A stretch of DNA of 64,000 bases. It comes from Rusavskia elegans. Its lineage: Eukaryota > Ascomycota > Lecanoromycetes > Teloschistales > Teloschistaceae. Both the position numbers and the translations under genes were made by a program. The DNA lies in the NCBI GenBank assembly GCA_011316305.1, contig SAUG01000050.1:186001-250000 (forward strand). Reading direction: 5' to 3'. Shown here piece after piece: positions 24,301-38,084 of this stretch. Positions within the stretch are counted from its first letter, which is position 1. Each line of letters starts with the position of its first letter. The notes under the pieces are model-generated. The model was not told the origin of the DNA, searched no databases, and saw only the letters and a program-made list of their open reading frames with translations.

Positions 24301-27300
24301 TAAAGTATAGTTTAATATATATAAATATATAAAATAATAAATAAAACTAAAAATTTAACTAATTTTTCTTTTTTTTAGAGATTTATATTTTATTATTATT
24401 TTTTTTATAGAATTTATTTTAAAATATAGATCTAAATTTAGATAAATAATTATTATTTAGATTTTTTACTAGCTTTAGTTTATAAGGTTTTCCTTGCTTA
24501 TACTTTTTATCTAGCGGAGGTTACTTTATAGTAATTTTCTTTAGTCTTTTATATCTATAAGGTATTTTCTATTTAATAATAATATTTTTTTCTATAAAGT
24601 ATTTTTTTATATAATTTCTACTAATTAGATATTTATTAACTAATTTACTAAAAGGTTTTAAGATATAAATATTTAAAATCTCCGTTTAAATAACTTTATA
24701 TAGACTATACTAGTTAACTTCGAATTTTTAAAATTATTTAGTTTTAATTAAAATTATATTTCTTTTAATAAAAATATTACCTTTTACTTTTAAATTCTAT
24801 ACTTTTATATTAGCTTTTACTCGTATTATTATATCTTTAAATACTTTAGTTTAATCGCGCGAAAGGAATAGTATAGAATCGATTCTTTTATTATATTTTT
24901 CCGGAAAAAGGCCAGAAATATTAGTCGGTAGTATCGGGTTAATATTATAGAATAAATAGAAAGATTAAAATCTAGTAGTTATATATATATAAATATATAT
25001 AATAAATAGAACCTAGTTTAAATAAAGATTTTAAATCTTTTTTAGCTATTCGATATAGTATTTAGTAAATAGTTTTTCGAAAATTCTATTAAATCTTTTA
25101 ATTATACTATTCGTTTATAAGTAATAGGATATTATATTTCTATATTTAATTTCTAGTAGGCGGTATACCTCGTCTATAGCTAGAGCCTAAAGATTTATAC
25201 TTCGATTAGTAATAATTTTTTTCGGAAAGCTATAATTATAGTAGATCTAATAGATAATAAATTCGGCTAGTACTTCTACTATTATATTTAGAAGCGACTA
25301 AGCTATAGACTATCTAGTAGCGTAGTTAATTATAATTATAATCTATTTATTATTCTAGTTAGTTTCTAGTAAAGGACCGATAAAATTAAATCTTTAGTAT
25401 TTAAAAGAATTTAATTTATCTTTTTAGGTACTAGAGGGATATATTATATTCTATTTAATATCGCGAAAGATAGTAGTAAACTAATATTCGGGGTAGTATT
25501 TAATATAATATTTAATATCCTTTTTTATCTCGGGCTACTACTATTTTATATAAATAATATCTATTATTATCTCGTACGAATAGTAATTATATTATTTATA
25601 GATATAGTCTAGAAAGTTTATATAAATCTATACTAGAATATAGGATATTTAACTATTTTAAAGCGAGTCCCGGTACTATACTATATTATTTTTAATTCGG
25701 AAATAATATTTATATTTTTCTAAAATAACTTTTATTTTCGGATTATTAGATAGGGTTCTAGATTCTATATAAACTCTAATAGTATTATTAAATAAAAGTA
25801 TATAAATATCGACTTTACCGGTAAATAGCTAGAAGTTTCTTTTTTAGTTTAGAATATCTACTACTATTATTTTACTATCCGGTTTATATTTAATATCGAG
25901 TTTATATTCTCTAATTTCCGCGAGCTAGTAAACGAGCTTTCTAAAAGATTTAATAGTAGTTTTAAAATATTATAAATCTATATAATCCGTCCTTATTACT
26001 ATAGTTATTCCGTTTTTAATATAGTAGCGCTATCGCTATAGAGATTTTTTAATAGTAAGAAGCTTTCGTTTATAGATAGTATAATTTCGCTCTATAGATA
26101 TAAATACTTTATTTTCGAAAATAATAGACTATTTAATACAATCGGTATTAATTTAATAAAAAATAGCGCCCTATTTAAAGTCGGAGATATCTATTTTAAT
26201 AATAAAAGGTAGAATTATATCGGGCTAAATAAGTATTTTATCGTTTATTATAATATTCTTAATTAGTTTATATATATTTCGAGCTAAAAAATTTATTTAA
26301 ATTAGTTTTTACTTTTTACCTTCCGAGCTCTAGATTAATTTATAGAGAGGTTTATATATTAGAGCGAAATCTTTTATAAATTTCCGATAATAGGTATATA
26401 ATTTTAAAAAAGACTATATATCGTATACCGTTTATAACGGCGGCTAGTTTCTAATAGCTTTTACTTTCGCTATATTTATACGGACTTTTCTATTACTAAC
26501 GATATATCTATAAAATTTAATATATTTCTAGAAAAATAGGTATTTTAAAGATTTTATAAATAGTTAATTCTTTTTAAGTATTTCTATAATAGTTTTAATA
26601 TACTATAGATATTCCTTTTTATTCTTTAAATAGATTAAGATATTATTAAAGTAAACTACTATAAAATCGTTAAGAAACGGCCTAAATATATTATTTATTA
26701 TAGTTTAGAATATTATAGATACGTTCGTTAATCTAAATAGTATAACTAAAAACTTATATTTACTAGCTTTAGTATTAAAAAACCGTTTTTATACGATTTT
26801 TTTTAATAATATTAATCTGCTAGTAACTACTTATTAGATTAATTTTATTAAAGTACTTCGCTATCGCGATAGTATCTAGATAATCTTAAATTTTAGATAA
26901 CGAATACCTATTTTTTATAGTTATACTATTAAGGCCCCGGTAGTCGATATATATACGCTAGCTACCGTTTTTTTTTTCTAGCGAAAAAAACAGGCGCGCT
27001 TTAAAAAAATTAATTCGGTCGGATTAATCTTTATTTAGTAAAATATTTAATCTAACGCTTCTGTTCTTTATTTTATTTAGAAAATAAACTATAATAAGCT
27101 CGGTTAATAAGTTAAATATTACCGGATTTAATTATATAATTAAATAGCCTCTCCGGTAGTAGTTCTATCGGAAAATTATTTTAGAAATAATCTAAAAGTT
27201 TCGGGCTAAAAACTCTATCTAATTCTATATAATTTGTTATTTTCTAGACCGGATTAAATTATTCCGGAAAGTTAAATTCGTTTTATATAATATATAAACA

Positions 27301-27900
27301 GGCCTGTATATCTTTTCTAATAAATTATTTAAACTCTCTAAAGTTAATTTCGGAAAATTCGGTCGGGATATTTTTAAAAAATTATAAGCGATATATATTC
27401 GAAGCGCTATATAACTAATATATAACTTTATTTTTCTAGATTTATACTTCTAAGATATTATAGTTAAATATTAAATTATATTACTTCTAGAAATCTTTCC
27501 CGAAAATTAGATTATAGTCAATATCTAGTACTATATAAAGAGTAGTAGTAGAAAAGGCTCTATAAAACTATAAAAGTTCCGTTACTCCTAAAATATTTAT
27601 AGTTTTACTACTTTCGAGCTATATTCTATTTAATAACTATTGAAATTTTAGTTCTAGAAGGTTAATAATACGCCTAGCGATAAAGTAGTTAGTAGTATCT
27701 AAATTAGTAAAGACTTCGAAATAATTTCTACTAATTTCTAGATTAAACTATATCTATCTATAGAGGTCCGGTATTTAATCTATATATAAAAATTATTTAC
27801 TATCCTACGTATCTTTAAACGACGGTATTATATCGCGGAAAGCAGTTAAGACTTCTTTAGACGTCTTTTTAAAGGTTATCTTTAATTCCTCGATCCTTAC
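24300..27900 (-). pseudogene. pol: X1 pol remnant: RT, RNase H, integrase
   Basis: Read right to left. The RT fingers region at about 27,040-26,880 gives PVFFARKKNGS and IYIDYRGLNSITIKNRYSL. The catalytic box is YFNN at 26,642-26,653 (from YxDD). An integrase zinc-binding remnant near 25,480-25,500 reads YYPEYQ where a CPEC motif is expected. It is followed by NFIGPLLETN near 25,380, a familiar DFIGPL-type motif at the start of the integrase core. This gene order and the motifs identify Ty3/gypsy; it is a different family from G, with different LTRs and TSD length. RIP stops are frequent. Confidence 0.87.
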
Positions 27901-29392
27901 TTTAACTAGACCGAGTTATTCCCTTATTATTAAAAGCTTTTTATCGGCGTTATATATACGCCTAGATATATATAACGCTATTTATTTTCCGATAATCTAT
28001 TATTAGCCGTCGCCGATAGACTTTTTTTTTCGGAAAAAATCTATTCTACGGGAATATATCCCGGAATATAAATATTCCGGTAATCTTTTTTATAATAGTT
28101 AGGCTTCCTATAATTATAGTATTTATTTATACTATTTTATCTCTTTCGTCTACTTTTTTTTTTTTAACTATTTTAGCTTCGGCCGCGGCTACTTTAATTA
28201 CCTCGACTAGTATCTATAAAATTAATCTCGGCGGTATTAGATTATTCGATCGTTAAAAAAGCTACTATACTTCGGTTACTATAGTATTTAGTAGTAATCT
28301 TTTTAAATATCGTTACGGCGTTTATAATATTTATAAAATTTACTAATTATCTATTTTATTATTATAAAATAAGATATCTTTCGGTAGTTATCTAGATATT
28401 AGGCTTTAAGTAATCGATAAAATACTTTAAAATAATATATTTGCTAATTTCGCTTTTAATATCTATATATAATTTAATAAAAGTAAAATAGTAGTCTTTA
28501 ATATTACTAAATTTCTTATTTTAGGCTAACCTATACTAAGTAGCTAAAGCGTTTTCTATAAAATTTAATTTATTCTATTATTTTAGGAAGGTTTTTGTAA
28601 AGTATTTCTAGGAATTTTTATCTAGGTTAGAAATTTATTTAATATACTATAGTTTAGTATCGTTAATAAAATATTAATTACTATAGAAAACGGGGTCCGC
28701 GATAGTTATACTATAAGATAAATAATAGTATTTATAGCGGCAGAGCTAGGTATAGACGATATAGTAATTATATTTATAATTTTTAAAGTTAGGAGGCTTT
28801 TTATTATAGGCGTTCTATATTATATAGGCTATAGAAACGTTAGAAATATTAGAAGGAATAGATTTATATAATAGCGGATTAGGTTTTCTATTAGAAAATT
28901 CTAGTAGCCCCGGATTAGAACTACTATAACGGAAATAATAATAATTAGAACCGGTATAACTACTCCTACGGTTCGTATAAAAACGACTAAAAGGTCGGTT
29001 ACATCTACTATTAAACCTACTTTTATTATCGCTATCGTAAGAATTATTATTTCCGGGAGTATTTAAAGTACTCCTAAAACTAACGCTTTTTCTAGAAGGG
29101 TCGTTCTCTACGGTAGAAATAGGGGCGAATTAGATTATAAATAAATTATTTAAAAGAATCCTATAATACGACTTCTAGTTTATATAAACTTTAGACGAGG
29201 CCGTATTTTTATTATATACCGTTATTCGCTCTATACTAGCGCTAAGCTAAAAGTAGAGAAAATATTTTAATTAGAAATTTATATTCGAGTTTAGAGAATC
29301 TCGTTTATAAAAGTAGATAAAATCGATTTAAAAAAGCTTTACTAATAGGGCAGGATTAGATAATTTATAGACTAAAAAGTTATTACTATTAG
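27900..29392 (-). pseudogene. gag: X1 gag remnant
   Basis: Minus-strand sequence from the 5' LTR inwards. A long stop-free segment at about 28,830-29,130 is rich in Asn, Ser, Arg and Tyr (for example RFNSRCNRPFSRFYTNRR), like the basic, low-complexity nucleic-acid-binding parts of Gag. Further on, RIP stops become frequent. I could not identify an intact CCHC knuckle. Confidence 0.65.
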
Positions 29393-29608
29393 TATAAAAT
29401 TCTAAGCTAATTTTACTATAATTATAAAAAAGTAAAATATTTATATATATAAATATTTCTATACTAGATCTATACCCGTTTCTATATCCGCTTTCGCGAT
29501 TAGCGACCGGATTAGTTAGTATCCGAATTTATATCTAACTATAAAATCCAGATATATATTCTATAATCTTTTAAACCGTTTATATAGTTCAGAACCCTGA
29601 CTACTACA
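29393..29608 (-). repeat. X1 5' LTR (216 bp)
   Basis: Plus-strand reading TATAAAATTCTAAGC ... CTACTACA. Keeps the CA end that is mutated in the partner LTR. Confidence 0.92.
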
Positions 29609-32600
29609 GTTTACTATATTTTACTTTCGAAAACGAACCTAATACTAGATAAAATCTATTATTCGCTAATATATAAATAATAATAAAAATAATAAATATA
29701 TTTCTATATAATTTATAAAATTTAATAATACTATTTATAAAATCTTTAGAATTTTAAATAAAATCTAAACTACTAAATATTTTATTTAATACCTTTAATA
29801 GAAAAATATAGTATTTAACTACGCCGTATAATTTATAAAATAGGTACTATTAATAGAGTAAAATAATAACGCTCTATATATAATATTTTGATAAAGATTT
29901 AAAAAATAAATAAAGGACGAATTTATATATAACGATCGAGTATATAATATTCTAGATAATTTCAATAAAATATCTATCGACTTTAATAATAAATTATATA
30001 AATAGAATATAGAATAATATTATAATAGTAGACTATAAAGTAATACGGGATATTATTTAAAATAGTTCTATAGAAAATAGTATCTAAATAAAAAATAGTC
30101 CGAAGATAGTTATTTTGGACTGATATTAATAGAACTAGACTCTATATAATAGCGATATAAAAAAACGAATTCTGAAAATAATAAAAGAAATAAAAATTCT
30201 AAAATATACTATAATTATAGTAAATTAAATTACTTCGCGAAAAGATATTAATTAAAGAATATATAATAATAATTATTTAATATTATATTACTAAAATCTA
30301 ATAACTAGTAAAAAATATATTTAGAAAATAATAATAGTAGTTTTTAATTCTAGAAAACTAGTTTAAATAAAGAATTTATATTTATAGAAAACGATAAAAT
30401 ATTATAAAAAGTTACGATAAATAATATTTCGCTGCGAGTATTAACGGAATCTATTAGAAGAAAAACCGTTTCTAAATAGATAATCGTAATAATAGAAAAC
30501 GTTAAACTAATATACTTTTAGGCCTTTTATAATAAAAAATTAATAGAAAAAGAATTTATAATAATCTATAAAGAATTTAAAAATATTTATAAAATATATA
30601 TCAGTAACGAATATCTATAAAACGACTAATAGAATTAAATAATAAATAATATTATCGATATATTAGAGAAAAAATTAGAAAGTAATATTTCTAAAAATAA
30701 AATTATATCCGAATTAATATTATAATAGAAAAATATTATAATAGGAAATTAATATATACTATTTAATTAGACCGCCTCTTATAATAATAATTACGGAATC
30801 TATAAATCGGAAAAAAAAGAAATCGGATAATATTTATTAAAACTATAATAATATACTTTTATAATATCTATTAAAATCGAAAGTTATAATATTTATAATT
30901 ATTCCGGATATATTATATATAGTAAATATTAATACTAGATAAAATAATAGAAAAAAAAATAGAATTTTTAATTAAAATCTTTATAGATATATTTCGCAAG
31001 TAGATTATAAAAGCCAAAATTATTAAAATATAAATAATAATTTAAAAAAAATTAAAATTTTATAATAATAGATATATTATAAATATATAACTTTATAACC
31101 TGGAAAAAATAATTAATTTTTGTTAGTTACGTATATATATTCGAAATTAAAATAATTATTAAAATTAATAATAGATTATAGAAAGTTAAAGTATTTATTA
31201 ATTTAGATATAACCGGAAATTTTATATTAAAGGATTTAGCTAAAAAAAAAGAGTTTTTTTAAATTAAAAAAAAAAAGGATCTATATAATTTAATAGTTAT
31301 TAATAGAAATAAAATATCGAATAGAAATAGAAAGTTTATAGAAGAAATAATATCGTTCCAAATAATAATTAATTAATATTAAAAAAAACTTTAGTTCGAT
31401 ATTATTTAGATAGCTAGCTACGAAATTATATTTATTATTCTTTAATTAAAAGATTATTATCTAGTAATTAATTAGAAAAAAAGAATATTTAGCTTTAAAC
31501 GATATTTCTATATAAAAAATATCTAGCCTATATTAAAATAACGATTTCGAATAAATAAAAAATAGAATATAAAGCGCGAATTTATAGTTTCGAAAAAAAA
31601 TAACTAAAAATTATTTAGATCCGATTTATTAGATACCGGTAAAAGTTAGCTAGATTAATAAAATAGAAATAGAAAAGAAAATAATAAATCTTTTAAAAGC
31701 TTTATATTATCTAATAAAAAGTTAATAGAAAATCTATTAAAAAAGATTTTAGATAAATATAAAAATTAGATAAATTTATTTCGAAACGAAATAACTATAA
31801 AAGTATTATCTAAATATTAACTATAGAATTAAAAAATTAGATATAAATTTAATAAATAATCTATATTTAAATCTATCTATCTATTTTCTATAATAGAATT
31901 TAAAACGCTTTATAAATATCTAGATAAAAATATAAAAAAAGGATTTATTAGAAAATTTTAATTACTAATAGAATATCTAATCTTTTTTAAATTTTAAAAA
32001 AATAGAATATTTTATTTATATATCGATTACCGAAAGCTAAATAATATTATAATTAAAAACCGATATTTACTATTAAATATTAGCGAATTTTAAAATAGAT
32101 TTTCTAAAATTCGGAAAAAAATAGAAAATAGTTTTCTATATAAAGTATAGTTATTATAAATATATAATTATACTATTCGAATTTATAAATATTTTAATAA
32201 TTTATAAAAATATAATTAATAATATATTTAGAAATTATCTAGATATATTTATTATTATCTACTTTAATAATATTCTAATTTTTTTCTAAAATATTCGAAA
32301 AATAAAAATAATATATTAGTAAAGTTTTTAAATATTTTAAAAAAAAAGATTTATATTTTAAATTAAAAAAATATAAATTTTATAAAAAAAAATTAATTTT
32401 TTAGAATTTATTATAGAATATAATAGATTATATATCGATTTCAGTAAATTAAAAACTATTATAGAATAGGAAATATTAATAAATATTAAAAAAATCTAGA
32501 ATTTTTTCGAATTTATAAACTATAATCGAAAGTTTATATAAAATTATTTTAAGAGAATTTTTATTTTTATAGCTTTAATAAAAATTACTATCGAATAATA

Positions 32601-33925
32601 TTAGAAAAAAAGAAAATAATAAATATTTAAAGATTTTTAAAAAAAAAATATAAAAAATCTAGTATTTAAAATATTTAATTTAAAAAAATTATTAAAAATA
32701 GAAATAGATTTATTAGATCTAGTTTTAAATATATTTTTTCTATAATAATAAAATAATAAATAATATCCGGTAGTATATATATTAAAGAAATTATTACTAG
32801 CGGAATAAAATTATAATATCTATAATAAAAAACTATTAACTATAGTAAAAATACTAGAATAGTAGAAAATATATACTAAAAAATTACTAAAATTAACTAT
32901 TTTTATAGAATAAATTTTTTTTTAATAATTTATAAAAATAAAATAATTTAATAAAAGAAAAATATAATAGTTTAAACTTTTCGATTAATATAAATTTAAA
33001 ATATATTATATTTTAGATAAAAAAAATAAAAAAATAGATATTTTAAATCGATAAAATAATTATATAAAAATAAAGAAAGTTTTTAATAATAGTATTTTAA
33101 AAGTTAATAAAAATAGATTACTATTAGTAAATTAATACGAAATAAATATAATATTATATATATTTAAAAATAACTAAAAATAGTTTTTTATTAAAATAGA
33201 AAAACTATAAATATTAAACGATAAAATTTATAAATATATTAAAAAGTACTATAATAAAATATTATAAAAATATTAAAATATAATAAAAATAATATAACTT
33301 TTAAAATAATATTACTAGTTTTTTAATATAAAATAATATATCGAGATATATATTAAAAAATATTTTAGTTATTAATAAAATAGAAATACTATAGATATTC
33401 GTTATAGCGAGGTTTAATATTTAAAACTATCGGATTTATTATAAAAAAAAATTATATTAAACTTTATTATTAAATTTCTAAAATCGAAAAATACGATAAT
33501 AAATATAAAATATAATTCGATATTTAATATAATAGATGGATTTATTAAATATATTTATATAATTCTGTTATAAAAATTTTTTATAATAAAATAATTTAGA
33601 TTTATTTTTTTTAGATCGATTATTTCGATACTATAGACTATTAAAAGTATTAATAAATAATAGAAATAAATAAATTTTTTACTTCGAATTATTAGAAAAT
33701 CTTTATTTTTCTATTTAATATAAAGTTAAAAATATTAATAATTTTCTATTCGATAACGAATAGATAAATAGAATATATTAACTAAATTTTAAAATAGTAT
33801 TTAAAATACTATATTAATAATATTTAGAATAATTAGATTTTATTTCTACTAATAGTATAATTAGTATTTAATATAAAAAAATCAAATATAATAAAAAAAA
33901 TACCGTTTTATATCGATAATAGAAA
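29609..33925 (+). pseudogene. gag-pol: G2 gag (3' part) and pol remnant up to Y1
   Basis: Continues G2 after X1. The zinc-knuckle remnant at 30,207-30,248 reads YYNYSKLNYFAKRY. RT catalytic box YFNN is at 32,260-32,271. Integrase sequence follows at about 33,480-33,850. RIP is denser than in G1, and A/T runs have replaced much of the coding signal. Aligns with G1 13,265-17,625, with a deletion of about 80 bp in RT at about 32,107 relative to G1. Confidence 0.85.
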
Positions 33926-34337
33926 TGTAACGTTTCTATACGTTAAAGGGAATTATATTCGAATCTAGCTACAGCCGTAGACGTAGTTCGAACTATTAAA
34001 TAGTAAAGAAGTCCTAGTATAGGTTATTATAACTAATTCTACGTAGCCGCGAAAGTACGATTATAATATTACGAGGTATTTTTATTATAGAAGTAATTAA
34101 AAAAAGAATAGTAGTAATATATTTAATAATTATATTAACAACTAACGAAAAAAGCTATCTAATAGAAATAAAAAGTAGTATATATAGTAAAAGTAAATAA
34201 TAATATCGATAGATAGCCGTCCGCTAAAAGCTTCTATTATAAAAGTCGATTATAGCGGCTATAGGCGACTATAGATAATTAGATTTATTTATTTAGCTAA
34301 TTTTCTAATATATTTTTATAGAATTATAGATATAATA
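33926..34337 (-). repeat. Y1 3' LTR (412 bp)
   Basis: Begins TGTAACGTTTCTATACG on the plus strand. Keeps CpG-rich words such as AGATAGCCGTCCGC. Confidence 0.92.
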
Positions 34338-37300
34338 CGGCCCCTTTTATATTACTTTTCTAAAATTTTTCAAAGTTTTCTAAATTTTTTTAAAGTACTT
34401 TTTCGATTTCTAGATATTTTCTTTATCGGGAAACTCTTTCTATTTAACTAAAAACTTATCTGTTTTTTTTATTAATAATTTTTTTAATTTTATATATTTT
34501 CTTTTTTTAATAATATTAATTTTTTACTAATAGTATTTTTTCTAATACTTTTTTAAGAAATTCTATATAGAATTATAGGAAAATTTCTAATACCGGGAAT
34601 TTAAAATATACTATTATTTCTTTAATATTCTATATTTTAAAGATTCTTATATATAGTCTATCTAATTTTCTATTAGTAAAATTTTTTATCGATAGAAATA
34701 TTTTATCTCTTTTTTTTATATTATAATATCTATTTAATTTATTTACTTTTTATTTTATTTATTCTTTAGCCTTTTAAATTTTTACTTTAATTTTATTCTT
34801 ATTCTCTTTTATTTTATTAATAAAAGTTTATATTGATAGGTTATTTATTTTACTAGTAGTTTTATATTTCAGCTTTTTTAAATATAAAAATTTATTTAGT
34901 ATTATTCCGATATCTTTATTATATAATAAATTAATCGCTACTTAGATTATTAGAAAAAATTAGATCTAATTTTTTATTTTTTCTAAATAGTATATTCGTA
35001 AATATAATTCCAATATTTAATATATTTTTTCTATCTATCTATCAATCTGCGGATAGAATAATATCGATATTATCTATTCGATTTCTACTACTCGTATTAA
35101 TCCTTTTATAAAATTAAAAATAAAGAGTTTATTCCGATTTAATATAATTTTTTCTGCGATTCTATTTTTATAAAAAACTATTTTTAATAGTATAAATACC
35201 AGCTATATAGCTATTAATATTAGTTTATAAAATATAAATTCTATATATTTTATAAATCTATCTATAATTATTACTATTATATTTTACGATATCTATATAT
35301 AGAAATCGATAGATTTTAGAAATTCTATAATAAAATCTATTATAATCTATTAATAAAACTGTTCCGGCGTTTACGTAAAATAAAGTTTATTAATAGATTC
35401 TTTTTTACTTTTTTTCGATAATAAATATTTAGAGCAGTTTTTAATATATTTTTTAATATATTTTTTAATATATTTTTTAATATATTTTTTAATATATTTT
35501 TTAATATATTTTTTAAATACTAGTATATTAATTTTTTTTTAAATTCTTTTTAGTATTTTTATTATTTTCTGGTATTCGGCTATTTTAGAATTATATATTT
35601 ATCGGATAATATTAGTTATTTTATCTAATATTTCCGTTTTTTTTAATATTTTTCTATTTTATTTTAGTAATAGTTTATTTATTTTTTCTAAAGCTTCGTA
35701 GTCTATTCTTTAATTTAAGATATTTATAACCGTATTATCTATATCTTTAATATATTATATTTCGAAATTATAGTAAATAATCTCTTTTAACTATTTTATT
35801 TATCTCCAGTTAAATTTTTTATCGAATAAAAACGATAAAAGATTTTTATAATTAATATAGATTATTACTTTTTTCGATATTTCTATTATATAGATTTTCT
35901 AATATATAAAGTTTATAATAATAGCTAATATTTTTTTATCCGTTATTATATAGTTAATTTCGGTTAGTATTAATTTTTTTAAATAATATTCTAATAGTTT
36001 ATCTTTCTATATTATATATAAATTTTAAGTTCTATCCGATATATCTATATAGAATATAATTTATTTTTCTAAATCGAATATATCTAGAACTTTTTTATTT
36101 ATAAAGTTCTATTTAAATTTTTTAAATAATTTATTTTCTATTTTTATCTATTTAAATATCCTATCGTTCTATAAAAAATCTATTAAAGGAACGGTTATTT
36201 TTATATATTTTTTTATTATATTTTAATAGAATTTAATAAAATCTAAAAAACTTTAAGTATTTTCTTTATTTTTAGAAATTAGCTATATTTTTATCGTCTA
36301 AAGTTTATTTATTTCTTTAGCGATACTTTCTAGTCTGATTATATATTCTAGAAATATAATTTCTTTTTTAAAGAATTCTAATTTTTTTTTTAATTTTAAA
36401 GTTATATTTTCGAAATCTTTATAATATTTTATAGATATATTAGTTATATTCCTCTTTTATTTTAGTAAATATTAGTACGTTATCTATATAGACTATAATA
36501 AAAATATCTAAATAGTTATAAAATCGCGGGAACGTTTATTAATCCGAAAAGTATTATTAAATATTCGAATAATCTATATTTTATTTTAAATTTTATCTTC
36601 TATATATTTTTATTTTTAATTTTTAATAAATTAAATATATTTTTTAGATCGAATTTTATAAACTACTTGGCTTTTTTAATCCTACTTTTAAAATCTACTA
36701 AAAAAAATAAAAGATATTTATTTTTTTCTATTATTATATTAAATCGTTTAGAGTTAATATAGAATCTAAAATCTCTATTTTTTTATAGAATTAATATTAT
36801 CGGTTATTCTATTTTTAGTTTAAAATGCGTATATATCCTCGTTTAAAATTATAGACGATATACTATTATAGTATTTTCGATTATTTATTATTTAATCCGT
36901 AGATTAATCTAATTTTTAGTTTATCGGAATTCGTAATAATAATTCTATAATTTTTCTAGATATAAAACGATAAAAGTAACTTTCTTTTCGGTTTCTTTAA
37001 TATATTCTAGAAATCTTTAAATAGTTATAGAATTTTATCTATAATAGCTAGTTTCTATTTAATATACTATTTATAAATAAAGATATTATATACTTTCTTT
37101 TATTTCGGCTAGCCTTTTAAATATATTAAAGAAGTAGTTTTCTATTTTTATCTATATCGTTTTTTAAATAATTTTTAGATTCTATAATATAGACTATAGA
37201 ATATTTAAATCGATATCTTTTTATATTTTTATAATATCGAAAATAATCTTTTTTTTATATCTATTATTTCGTATTTATAGAGATTTCGTTTAATATTTAA

Positions 37301-37502
37301 TTCTAACGAACTTTATTTTATTAATAATTTCTATAAAATAGAGTTCCGTTTTTTTAATTAAAGAGATATTAAATTTTTTTATATATTTTTTTAATATAAT
37401 ATTCCGAATAGTTCCTAAATTAATTAAAGTTTCTATAAATTATTCGCGTAATATTAGCTAGATAAAAATTCGATTTTTATTTATTTTCCGGAATCGTTAA
37501 AA
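34338..37502 (-). pseudogene. pol: Y1 pol remnant: protease, RT, RNase H, integrase
   Basis: Minus strand, right to left. A protease-like LINLGTIRNIIL at about 37,400-37,440 stands where DSGAT-type active sites occur. The RT fingers read FRFYINSKRFNIII near 36,750. The RT catalytic box is YIDN at 36,479-36,490 (second Asp lost). FFKKEIIFLEYII follows at about 36,330-36,400, as in the RT connection of gypsy elements. The integrase zinc-binding region lies at about 35,400-35,530 and carries a 12-bp tandem expansion. It is followed by LLSKKSKKESINKLYFT and a RIP-altered PEQPW-like core start near 35,330-35,400. Confidence 0.85.
35440..35516. repeat. 12-bp minisatellite in the Y1 integrase
   Basis: About seven in-frame copies of AATATATTTTTT on the plus strand, coding a repeating KKYI on the minus strand, just before the zinc-finger CxxC remnant. 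Y2 has only one to two diverged units at the equivalent place (near 40,720-40,755). Confidence 0.8.
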
Positions 37503-38084
37503 TATAACGTCTCTATATATTAAAGGACGTTACGTTTAAATCTAACTATAGTCGTAGGTAGACTGGCTACTTCGAACCAAAGTAGCGATCCGACTTCGCG
37601 ATAAACGTGGCTATTGCGTCTAGATTACTAGTTAAAGTTAGTTTCCTTTTTAATACGGTTAGAAACTCGAACCCGAGACACGAACTCGTGTTCGAAACCC
37701 GACAAAACGGCCAGTCTAGGCCCGTGGACGTAGTCCGAACTACTAAATAGTAAAAAAGTCCTGGCGTAGATTATCGTAACTAATTCTACGTAGCCGCGAA
37801 AGTACGGTTATAATATTATAAAGTATTTTTATTACGGAAGTAATTAAAAAGAATATAGTAGTAATATATTAAATAATTATATTAATAACTAATAAAAAAA
37901 GCTATCTAATAGAAGTAAAAAGCGATATATATAATAAAAGTAGCCGATAATACCGATAGATAGCCGTCCGCTAAAAGTTTCTATTATAAAGGTCGGTTAT
38001 AGCGGCTATAGGCGGCTATAGATAATTAGATTCGTTTATCTAACTAATTTTTCAGCGTATTTCTATAAAATTGTAGACGTAATA
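37503..38084 (-). repeat. Y1 5' LTR, enlarged by a small transposon
   Basis: 582 bp, of which 160 bp is the hAT-like insertion at 37,559-37,718; the remainder matches the partner LTR of 412 bp. Confidence 0.92.
37559..37718 (-). mobile_element. H3: 160-bp hAT-like miniature element in the Y1 LTR
   Basis: Starts TAGACTGGCTACTTCGAA and ends ACGGCCAGTCTA, so the outer TAGACTGGC/GCCAGTCTA are inverted repeats, and the subterminal sequences match the right and left ends of the family. The site is imperfectly duplicated (TCGTAGG to the left, CCGTGGA to the right of a GG). Unlike everything around it, it keeps many CA and TG steps and has clearly higher G+C. There is no coding capacity; it would depend on a transposase in trans. 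Confidence 0.8.

Larger units (their letters stand above)
22204..29608 (-). mobile_element. X1: second Ty3/gypsy family, complete copy in G2
   Basis: A 7.4-kb element with two 216-bp LTRs, read on the minus strand. The flanks show a 4-bp duplication with one RIP-type difference (ATTT at 22,200-22,203, GTTT at 29,609-29,612). G2 gag continues on both sides. On the minus strand a polypurine tract (AGGAAGGGGAAAG) abuts the 3' LTR at 22,420-22,432, which fixes the orientation. The gag, RT, RNase H and integrase remnants run from right to left. About 1.9 kb lies between the integrase region and the 3' LTR. Confidence 0.93.
33926..38084 (-). mobile_element. Y1: third Ty3/gypsy family, no gag, inserted in G2 pol
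   Basis: A 4.16-kb element on the minus strand, bounded by LTRs with TGTAACG ... CGTAATA ends. The 5-bp target duplication reads AGAAA (33,921-33,925) and AAAAG (38,085-38,089), two RIP variants of the same site. On the minus strand the order is 5' LTR (right), protease, RT, RNase H, integrase, polypurine tract (AAAAGGGGCCG near 34,338-34,348) and 3' LTR (left). Only about 100 bases separate the 5' LTR from the protease remnant, so there is no room for gag. A hAT-like element of 160 bp sits in the right LTR. Confidence 0.92.

Noticed and set aside
35440..35516. CRISPR-like array
   Set aside because: The repeats are 12 bp, contiguous and without spacers; it is a minisatellite within an integrase remnant of a eukaryotic element.
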